A DNA stretch of 64,000 bases from NCBI GenBank assembly GCA_916613615.1, contig OU744732.1:35562478-35626477 (forward strand), given 5' to 3'. Positions 49,542-61,500 of this stretch are shown piece by piece. The first letter of the stretch is position 1. Each line of letters starts with the position of its first letter. A program made the translations under genes and the position numbers. This DNA comes from Steromphala cineraria. Taxonomy: Eukaryota > Mollusca > Gastropoda > Trochida > Trochidae. Under the pieces are notes generated by a model. The model was given only the letters and a program-made list of their open reading frames with translations, had not been told where the DNA came from and did not search any database.

Positions 49542-52500
49542 CTGGATAAGAAAAAAGTCAGATTTAACGTGACTTTTTTCATATATGTACATGTAATTCA
49601 TGATGCCGATGTTGACGATAACGATGAGGATGTAGTGATGTAGAATGCGGATAATTGTACTTATTTTTCTGATAGTAATGCATCATTGATGATGATAATT
49701 GCTGATGCTAATCATGATGATGTTCATTGTGCTTATTTTCTCGTTAATAATGCACCATTAATGATAATGATTATGATGATGCTGATCATCATGATGATTA
49801 CAATGATTGTGATGATAACGATGGTGTAGATGATGCTGATGATAGCATTAACCTTACAGAGCATAATAATAATGATGATGCACTTTTAATCATGATTTAA
49901 ACGACGATGATGATGATGATGGTTATTGTTAATGATGCATTAATATGATTAATCAATATGTTGATAATAATGATTAATATTGATACACTAATCATCTTGA
50001 TGATGCCAATGCCGATGTCGAAGTCAGTGCTGATGCTGAAGCCGATTCCGATGATGATAATGATAATGATGACAACAGTAAATCTTACACGGCATAATGT
50101 CCCCATATCTTGAGGTTCTGCACACGCTGAATGGACACAACTGACCGATTGGGGAGTGACTTCAGCAGGTGCCCGCTCACTGTCTTGTACTCGTCCATTG
50201 TGGCCGGGTCAGTGGGGGTCAGACTGACCAGTCTCAGATCCTCATCACCCATGCTTGACCAATGGGCAGGGGGCTGCTTAGTTCGACTCAGGAACGATTT
50301 GGGCATTTGGGCGAGTCTGGTGAATTAGGTGTATCCATTAGAAAAACAACTTCTGATTTTCGTATCACATGTCTTTAAGCGGCATTAGCACGTTTTTTTA
50401 TATTTTATATTTTTATATTTTCAATGATAATCGAAAGTTACTGCTAAATGTATTATTTTGATAGTGTCATAAATCTCATTGCACAAGCCAATCAGCCATA
50501 GTCAGAGGACAAAGTTAGAAGATTCACACAAAATCCATTGGCGGCCATTTTTTGTGAACACCTTTTATTCATTTTCAGTAAGAAAAAGGAATCGCATGGC
50601 TAAACTTTAAATTGTATATTTGAATTATTACTGCTCAAATGTGTTTGAATACATTGTCTTTCAATTGGAACCATTTATTTTCATTTTCCTGACATCACCT
50701 TATATTTAAACCAAAACGTGCTACTGCCCCTTTAATGAGAGAACTTACATATAAAATATATGTATATTATTCATATTAAAAACAAACTAATTTAGCATAA
50801 ACTCAAACTCGCGCCTTTTTCTTCAGAATGTCCTTTTGCGTTTCGTTCATTTGAAGACATTAACCATAGCTTCAAATGAGTTATGCTTTGGTTCGTAGAT
50901 TGTGACTTAAAGTCAATCACTGTCATAACATCGCACTTATAAATTGTATATTGGGAACATGAATTAAAAAAACTTAAAACACTAACTAAAACAATGCTAG
51001 ATATATGACATATCTATATTACTCAAGCACTGAAATATTATGAAAATCAACATAAGATAAAAAACCTTTCTATGACGCGTCTGACTGTCATGTTTTCAAT
51101 CAAATCGAGGGGTGTCTTCCCAGCATTGTTAGCAAGTGTTAATTTGCCGCCATTCTCCACAAGATGGCAACGTATAGCAATGGTCGCGTCTTCGTCACGT
51201 GACTTCAACAGTATATAAAACATAGTAAAGTTAAAATAAAAATGTCGAGGAAACGAGCAACACAGAGAGTTCGATATTGAATCTTTCGACGATTTATGTA
51301 TTTAAAAAGGGCTCTCCGCATGTCAAAAATGGAATTGAATATTAAATATTGATTTGAGGATAATATGAAATGAGTTAAATCAGTTTATACTTTAAGTTTT
51401 ATCCAAAATTATATGAATATGATAATATGAATACAGTGGCTTGCGTTTTACATCAATAAACTATTAGACCTTCATTGTTTTTGTTGTATCCTCGTCAACG
51501 CCACTTTCCATGTTCGCAAGATGCAAAGGTGTATTCCCTTCTTTGTCGGCCAAATTCACATCAGAACCTGTAAATAATCAGCTTGTTATGATTTTTCTAA
51601 ATATTGCTTGCTTCCTGTTGTTCAATTATTTCAAACCACTATAACCTATAACCATTGATTTCATCAACAAAGTGACGTCAAAAGCAAATTAATGTTTGAG
51701 AGGGAATGTTAGCAAACCTTCAATGTATATGTCTTTAGTAAGAATAATTAAATTATGACATGAATATTAATGAAGTCCTAACACTCAAAACTATGACCCT
51801 TAAAGAGCCACTCCGTGGTACAACTTTAGAAGCCTTATGAGATTATGAAAAACATGGCGATTCATAGATTTCATTATAGATTATTGCTTGGTGCCCCAAA
51901 GGGCACCAAATATTATGATTTGATTCTCCTAAAACTTTTCTGAATTCTCTCTATATTACTCTTGATATTTTCAAAGGGAAGCCGCGCCAATCACATGTGT
52001 TGTATCCAAATCAAAAGACCAATGAACAGAGCTGCAGCAAAAAATGCATTACGTCACCATGTGGGTAATACAAAATATTTGGCATATTTAAACTGTGGAA
52101 TATGATTTCGCTTTAAATGTCATGTTAAAAGAGAAACAATATTTTCTATTAAAGACGCTGATAAATGTTAACAGACTCAATCAAAAACATCTTCATTTGA
52201 TGAAGAGTCTGCATTTGTTCCAGATAAGAGCATTATTTCGCATTCAATAATCGCAGAATCCACTTTTTTATAACCCACGCGATTTAATTTCACGCTGGGC
52301 TCGCCTGGCGATTTAAAAGTAATGTTTGTGTAAGAACGATGGTGATATCGAAAAAAGACTTATGTTTACTAATAGGTAGATCACTTACGACCACGTGACA
52401 AGTCATACTTAACGATGTCACTAAATGTTTACGTTGAAAACATGCATTTATTATCAGAGCTACTGAAATTGACTCGTGCTATATTTAGAATATGACCTAC

Positions 52501-55500
52501 ATCGCTGGTTCCATACGGTTACTATAAGGCCGCGGCTTAGCTCAGCGGAGCTGGTATGAAATCCCGTCAGATCATCGGAAAGTATTTTGTTTATTATCTG
52601 TAATACTACAGTTAATAATTAACCAGCATGACAAGGAGATATGGTTTTGGCAGTACGTTTTGCACAATTTCCTGTCATTGTCAACGCTACATGGCAACCA
52701 ATGCAGTGCTTTTACTTCAAGTAACAACATCACAATGCCATAACATCATAAACTGTTACTGTCACATCACTGTCTTGAAAATCTAGTGTTGTTGTGTTCA
52801 GAGATTTTTTTTTTCTCTGAGATCTCAAAAAGAGTGAATTTGAATGATAAATAGAATATCACCCTCGTGTGTTTTGATTTGAAATATACCAACAATCGTT
52901 GATGAATGTAAAACGTATTCATAACTTTCAGCAATTCGTGTTGATAGAAATTAATTTTGTGAAATTAAATTTGAGTAATACTCGTGTTAATATTACTTCT
53001 GTTATCCAGTGTTGTATATATTATTGTTCGACAAATCACAATCTCCTTCAATTGCCTATGTGGCACCAAGCATGCCTTTTTAAAGGCTTTTTTTGTTTAT
53101 GAAATTGTGGATAATATATCATTATACTACAGTTCCTTGTTTATTATGTTGTATTGTAAACCTAATATAATAACTTTTCAGGACGTACCAAAACTCAAAA
53201 TGGCGGACCAATAGCCGGTATTACTAGATATGAACTTTCATCAATGGTAAATCTGCTCAGACTATGAATACTATTATAATCTGTTCCTATTATGATTATT
53301 GTTCATGAAATGAATACTCTATTCTGTAATTAATGATCATCCTGCTACAACCGTATATATGTCTACGCATTATGCTCAAACCTATCCCCTGATGTCCATC
53401 GAGGGAAAACTCTCGTATCGCTGACGGCTGGTTGTTTAATGTTATTAATAGCCTGTCTGTTTTCAGCCAATCTATTTAGAACTCCGTACATTGTTTTATA
53501 GCGATGAGCCTATTAAAAATCCTATAAAACACCGAGTTTACAAGGAGCGTGCAGCGGGGAATGAGAAATATCATCAGATAGCCCTTCCAATTGTTAATTT
53601 GAAGCACACTAAGAGCACGCGGAACGAGGTCCGGGAACCAGTTTGCCGCTATCGCTGAAAGGGCATCTTTTGATTGGATTGCTATATAAAGCGATACGAA
53701 AGTTTGTGATGGATGGATATCAGGAAAAAGATTGGAGCATAACAAGTAGGCATATACGCTGACGTAGCAGGATGAACTTTGATCAACGTGTTACCTGATT
53801 CCATAAGAAGTCTAACCAAGTCCAGACTTCTTACATCTACTGCAAGATGAAGCGGAGTTTTGCCTTCACTATCCCGCACATTCGTCGTGGCGCCGGCCTT
53901 GACATGAAGAAAAAAGCATTATTATATAAATAGAGAATACTAAACGAATGGTAATGTGATAACATTTTTAAGCAACGAGTGTATAGAATTGGCATCAGAC
54001 GAACGAAAGTGAGTCTGATAAAAAATTATATTCACGAGTTGCTTAAAAATGTTATCACATTACCATGAGTTTAGTATTTTATTTATTATTCAACACTCAT
54101 ATCAATATTTATATAAACAAATCGTCAAAACAAGAATCAGCTGACTTTGAACCAGTCGGGGAAACCAGCGTATGAATTTCCATGAGTCCAAATAACATAG
54201 TTCGCTATTTTTTTTATGTTTACACATGTTTACGCCTATAAACATGATACAAAGTATATTGGTGAATATTATCAATTTCATTATCAAAAGATGCATTGAT
54301 GAAATAAACACTAAGAAGCAACGAAAACTGTCAACACATCATGTATTCGCAAAGTGACGTCATCAGATCGTCAAGTGACGTCATCGGAATGTGTCCTGTT
54401 TCTAGGTCACGTTATGTAGGCGAACAGTTTCAACGGCAGCGATTGATTGATTGATTGCATTGACATGAGTTACTGAATGTGTTGATAGGAATCGGGAGAT
54501 AGAACTTGTGTAAAGGTATTTACACGATAACATGTTCAGATTGTGTGCTTGTTGAAGGGAAAGGTTATGGTGGGATCGAAGCAAGTAAATAGTCGAAGCG
54601 CCATGTTAATGTTACGGTAGGCTGAGGTGGCAACACCGCTTGTGACGGCACAGAAGGTGGACAAGTGATCAAGGGAAGGATTGATTTGTGCTGGGTAACA
54701 AAAAGATAATGCATTTAAAAAACCGCTAAGATAATATTCTTTCACATAAATTAACAGTTTGTTGAGAATGTAAAATTTGACAGTCGCCACTTATGAGTCA
54801 CGTGATTGGACAATGTCATGTGACATTCAAAGGTAGTTCCGTTTCTTTGCACGAGATGATAACACACATGTGTGTTACCAACTCATTGTTATCTAATGAG
54901 TGATCTCACCACGGTTGATTAATAATAAGCAATGACATATAGGGTTAAACCGTAAAAATATAATCCATATTTTAAGGAAAGCACTGGAGAGTCATATTTT
55001 CACTGCAGTGAAAATATAATTCATATTTTCACTGCGGTGAGAAAAGTAGGACCGAAGCTATTACCTCCCTTTGAAACACGATTATCTCACTTTGTGGTAA
55101 CTGAACGCAGGCCTCACGCAACGGCGTTGGTTAGGACAGAAGAAAAACTATTCTGTGCGATGTTTGCGTACTTTTACGTATCTCATGAAGTGAGAAAGTC
55201 ACATTTCCACTCGTGGCTGCGCAACACGTGAACATATCATTTTCCCACTTAACTCCATGAGATAGAAATGATATTCGGTAAAAACAATGAGATAGTCTTT
55301 ATTTATGAACACTGATTTAACACAGACATTTGAAATACTCTCTATACGTTGAAACATTAAAGAAATACATTATTAAGAATATTTGAAAGTACTCTCTGCC
55401 CGAATTTCAAAGCTGGAACCTTTTCACACTCGAAAAATCTGAGTCCAGGTTACACAAAACTTGTATGTAATGTTAATTCAGTTTGATTAAGATATTAACC

Positions 55501-58500
55501 TGTTTGAAGTCATACAGTAACGATCTATAACTTGCATGTAATTACGTACATAAAAAGTACATCATATAAAAAAAGTTAAAAATACCTACACGCATTTTGG
55601 TTAAACACTTTGGTTCAAACATACCTACATACTTTGGTTCAAACATACCTCCCAGCCGGGATATCCTCACGACCACGGTCTGAATGCATCCACCTTTGTC
55701 GCATGTCACTGTAAATAGTCTAGCGCAGACAAAACCCAGTCAATAGCTATCCAATCACATTGTCATTCCTAAATAGCGTTAAGCGGCAAAATGTATAATG
55801 AAGGGTTGATTAGAGTTACATGCCCCTAGCATGATATCGAAAGCCTTTGTCGCTGTCCTTGCGATTGGTTAGATGAGCTTACGTCAAAAACCGCAACAAA
55901 GGTCGGTGCATTCCATTCAGACCATGGCGGAGAGGATATCCCGACGGGTTCGAACCCCAATAGTGACAATATTACTATTCTGTTCCTCGGAGCACGGTCG
56001 ATTATAATCATATCAGACTGCTAGCATAGCATGTAACTTACCGTCAGAAGAAAGCCAGAAAGAGCCACAAAACCGTTAAGGGCTGCAATGTGGAGAGGCG
56101 TGAAGAGATGGGGTCGAATCACTGCGTTCAGAACTGTCTTGTTCCTTTGCATTAGCTTTTCGGGGAATCTGAAATTGAACTTCCTGTGACTTCACGGGTT
56201 CAGGTGTGGGGAGACAACAGGACATGCGGACCGTTTCACCCACGCTTTAATCTGACAGTCTTTTGTTACAGGTCATGTGATGCGCGGTACCGAAATATTA
56301 TGTGATGTACAACATGTTATTCTAAATATACTACAGATATTGTCGACAACGTCAAACGTTTCATCCCTTATCAGTCATTGACAAGTACGCTTTTAGCCTT
56401 ATTTTGTGACCTGGTGGGGTGAAAGGGTTTAAAGGTTTAGATTCTGTAAGAAAGGGGGGATGGGTGGGAGATGGGCCATATGGACACTCTAAATGTTTAC
56501 AATATTATAAAAATCACTTCACAGTTAACTCCAGATAGCACCAATCTGAATGGAAAGGTTTGACGCCCTCGGAGTTGGTTAGCTGAATATTCAGGGGAGA
56601 TCACTCTAATAGATTGATTTTAACATTTTGGACTCACTTCACATCTCCATCAAGATTGCAGCAAGCGGCATGAAAAGGATTGAAGCCTTCAGAGTTGACG
56701 AGTTGTAGGTCCAATGAAGAGCACTCTAATAATGCTTCCATCAGTTCGTTGTTTTCAGATCTAATAGCGTCATGGAGAGGTGTGTCGCCATCTTTGTCCT
56801 CAGAGAAAATATAAATTGAGTCAACATCTTCCTACCAGTTTTATGTCCCGTAACAATGATTTGTTAATGCCTAGTGCTACGCAGTGTTATATGCATTAAT
56901 TAAAGGGGTGTGTAAAGAGATTTCCAGAAGGTATTTATGCCTTAAAAGTAAACTTAACAAACATGAGATCAGAAAATCAGCACGTACAATTTAAGAAATG
57001 CTCACTTCTTACGGGAAATATTGACAGTAACTTAAAGGTTAACAACAAGAATTAACATAGGATTCTATTGAGTATTTAATATGTCCTTGCATGGTCAATA
57101 GGAAAAGTCAAGTTGAATTATATCATTTAAGAGACTTGTTATCTTTTGCAAATCCTTACTTGTGTATTAGGATCCGCTTTGTTCTTGATAAGGATCTTTG
57201 CACAGGCAACACTTGGATCCTCCTTGCCTACAGCCATGTGCAGAGGTGTTATCCCTTTGGCGTTCTTAGCGTTCTTGGCGACCTTGACCTTCATCAAAAT
57301 CTCAACCACTTCCGGGTGATCTCTAAAGTAAGTGAGTCGTACACATGATAGCTGTCGAGATGTATGGAAAATTATTGTTGTTATTGTCAACTTTGAATTA
57401 TAAGCAACCAATCTTGATTAGTTATGACCTCTTGAAGTAACATAATCATTTTTATTACATAAGTAAACGTTGGAAACTAATTTGGTGTTAGTATTTACTT
57501 TTAATGGTCCCGTAGAATTTTACTTAATTAGTTGCCACTGTTGTAATGATATCATAATTAAAGATCTATGAGTTATGGCAATCACTTGCGTTTGAAGAAT
57601 GTCATCTTCATATCAGCCGAGTTCAATAAATGATCTAGTTTAACATTTACACTCTGAAATGAAACGGTCATTAAATCTAAAATTATCAAAGTTATCCAAA
57701 AAAATGAAAAATATAGATTTTTTTCTTCATTTTGTCTCTCAAGGTTTCCTATATACTTGATCAATCTTTTATCTTTTTTAGGGTCTAGCTGACGGATTGA
57801 CGGAAATGAACCTACATACCGCGATTTGTGAACAATTTATCAATCAATATACACGGATCAGTAGAACACGGATATAGCGAACACTCGGATATAGCGAACA
57901 AATTTTCAAGTCCCGTCCCTATATATTATCATTAAAATGATATGCGTATAGCGAACACCGGATATAGCGAACTAAATTCTATGGTCCCTTGGAGTTCGTT
58001 ATATCCGAGTTCTAATGTATATCATTATTTATCAATTAATGATAATCTTGCAGCGTTAGAAACAAAAAAACTGTATTTTTATCATTGTGTCACCTCCTTT
58101 TTTCCATTTTTTTTATGAATCGTGAATCGGTCGGGAAGATAAGATCATCAAAGAATCATTTGAGAGGGTGTGCGACAAGGTTGTCTCATCTTTCATTTCA
58201 TTTTGCTCTAATGCTCTGAGATCTTGGTATTCTATGAAATAAAAAACCCTTCAACTTATATAATACCACAGTCTTAATTAAACAACATGCCATATGTTTT
58301 CTTGAATCATACAAAATGATATTGTGAACTTACATCCATAAACGGTTCTTCATGATAATACCCTACATTTAACTAGAAAAGCTAAGAATACCTTCAATTA
58401 CGTGTGATGATTGACATATCAGTGAGATATTACCGATTCATAAGTGAAAAAGGTGAGTTACTTTAAACATTTATCCATGAAGGAAGTATTTAAGTGCATT

Positions 58501-61500
58501 TATTTCTTAAGTGTACATGTTCTTTAAACCCTGACACAGCGAGGGTTTTTATGTATTTAATTTTACTATTAAATAAAAATTAAAATCGGCCGTGTTTTGA
58601 GGGAAACAAAGTAAAAAATATGAATCAAGACTTCCTCTCCACAACGGCCTGAAAGCACCCAAGCTAGGTGTTTGTTCAACACCAGTTTAGGGCAGACAAA
58701 ACCTAGTCACAAGCGGACCAATCACATTGTCCCTTTCAAAATCCGACATGGCGGCGACCATGTAGAAATTGGACTTTACAGGAGCTACATGCCACTAGCT
58801 CTGATATCGAAAGTTTCTTCTTTGTGATTGGCTAGATGAGCTTACGTCAGGACATGCGGGTAATGGGGGTGCCTTCAGACTGTGAATGAGAGGAAAGGTT
58901 CGAACCCCACTAGAGATACTATTTTACACAATTTTTCCTCGAAGCACAGTCGATTTTAATCAGATTGCGGAGCACGGTCGATTTTAATCAGACTGACTTC
59001 GGTTAATAAATCGGAGAAAAAAACGACTCTTCGATCTTCTGCAAAAACCTCATCTTCCGGTTCAAATCCTTGAGGTTTTATTTCTCCGTTGAGGTGTTTT
59101 TCGAGCAGAAAACTTCGGAGGAGTAAGATAGCCTTCATAAAAAATAGAAATAATCAGCAAGTGTCGTATCCTACCCTGATACAGCGAAGTGAAGAGGGGT
59201 GTCTCCCATCTCATTTGCCTTGTCCTTGTCACTTCCGGCAGTCAGTAGTGACGTCACTATTGCTGTTTTTCCTCGGTAGCAGGCGATGTGAAGAGCTGTA
59301 AACCCTTCTATTTGTTCATCAACCTGAAGCAACGGGTAATGTCAGCTCGAAAAGTGAGAACCAGTTAAACATTTCGGAAGGTAAAAAAGTCCATGTACAA
59401 GAATACTGATTTATTGTAATTAAAGAGCCTTTAAAGTTTAAGAATTGTATTTGGTACTTATAAGTGGTTTATGAACTAGACAGATTTGATCATGATTTTA
59501 TGACATTATTACAAATAAAATCACAAATCAATAAACTTATTTTAAAGTTTGATATTCTTTCTGTAGTACAATTGTAAGTATCTTGAGAGAATGGAGTATC
59601 CAGATAACATTTTAATTCACTTTCATCATGAATTTCTTTTAAAAAATCTTTTTTTTAATGTTAGATTTGATCTTATTTGTGAACCATTGATAAATAAATT
59701 TATACTCGTATTGGACGGTCCATAATTCAGTTACGGTTAATTCAAGCTCTCTTCTAGTTTATTTGAATATGACAGTTGTAACAATAGTGCCAAATGAAAT
59801 GGAATTAACACGCGTTAAACAGTCATAGAGACAGTCGACAGTAGGAAGTATAATGATAACACGAAATGGAAATCTATCCATTTGCAACACTATGTCTTAA
59901 ATCAATGTTCCATGATCGGTTAAGCGACGCAAATTAATTTCCATACCTAAAATGAATGCTGATCACATCAGGTGGCATTTGGTTGATAATTTATAAGTTA
60001 TCATACTTCTTTGCATATTCGGGTTCAGTAATGATATGTTTGACTTACAAAAGAAAAATTGGCATAAACTCATGATTATAAAAAGATTTTTAAAATTACA
60101 ACTTCCTCTTACAGATTCATCATGCGAGTTGAATTTATATTCAGGACCTGATGAAATATTGCGTATTCAACTATATAGTTTGGTAGAAAAATCATCCATT
60201 ACAAAAGTATCCAATTTTGATTTTAGACTTCACCACCAAAACTTTGCTGAAGCCAAAAATGAACCCACAATCAGTGACGTCAGCGTTATTTGTGTATATG
60301 GATCCATCTTCCATCTTGACACGAAGGTGTCTTATTAATGTTTGCTATTGCAATTAATTGATTTCTTAGTCGAACTCTGATAAGGAATAGAAAAAGGAAG
60401 TCATGAGTGAAAAGGCAAAGGATAAATACCTTAAGATGACGAAATAGAGGGAGGGCAGCGCAGCATCAGGTGACTCTATTACATTTCGACAGCTTGATAC
60501 TTTTCTTAAAGTGACACAGAGTATCTTTCTTAAAATTGTATTTGGTTTAGATAAGCTACAAAATATCTAATATGCTGATTGAAGTTCATATCTCATCACT
60601 GGACTTGCAAATATATCCATTTATGTGTAATATCTCTAAAATGCTTGATTTTATGGAAAAATCAAGAAAACATCACAAATAAGTTTAATATTCAGAATTA
60701 TCCATCCAATTAAACTTACGATACCTAGTAAACACTATCGAATCGAATATATCTTCCTGTGAGCTTATGACAAGGTTTCAAAATTACGATAGGCGAATTT
60801 GCGCGCGCCACTCGAGCCCCTTTGTCCGGTTTTCGATCAAAATCCCGACTTTGAATGGCCGTATTTTTGCTCTAATGTACTACTTGATCTTTACTTATTA
60901 TTTCATAACAGTTAGTGGTTCCCGATGTAATAACATCGATTTCAAAATTTTACATATGTGATCCTATCAACATCCTCTGTGTCTCTTTAAGAGTCCATTT
61001 GTGGATATGATTGTCAATTTCTAGGGTAATATCAGTGTATAAAATAGATTGGAAACTTCGCCTGTCCTGAAAATTAATGAAAGTTTTTGAAAAGTTACTA
61101 GTCCTGACAAAAAAGTAGACATTTTACGGACTGGTGGACTGGCTATATTTATATAACACTGGTAATACACGTTAATATGTCTTTCCTGTCGAAACAGTTT
61201 CGTGAGTTTCATTACTTTACGTAACCCTGCAAAACACGCCCCTTTCTGTTCATGCCAATTGACTGATAATTTATTAATGAAAATACAAAGAAAAGGAACA
61301 AATGCTGTTTAACCTTTACACTCTGCATATGCACCTTTTAAATGACCCTGACCTTACTCTTGTCCAGTGACGTCAGCAACGCCTTGACCTTCTCTACATC
61401 GTCCGCCTTGACCGCAGTCATCAGCGGGCTGACGTCAGACCGGTCACCCACACTAGCCATGTCCAATTCGGCCAACAACGCAGGCAATTTCAGTGCAATA

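Larger units (their letters stand above)
43793..50394 (+). repeat. 3301-bp direct tandem repeat (two copies)
   Basis: Segments 43793-47093 and 47094-50394 are offset by exactly 3301 bp at every landmark checked, with only scattered substitutions noticed (for example gagtaataag versus gagtaattag). Each contains spacer plus the two PARP exons. The joint carries ttttgatatt, which occurs both in the spacer and in the MITE of the PARP/ankyrin intron. Confidence 0.93.

Noticed and set aside
60036..60338. 100-codon plus-strand frame
   Set aside because: Intronic on the opposite strand, interrupted by a stop in the unit 1 copy, no domain.
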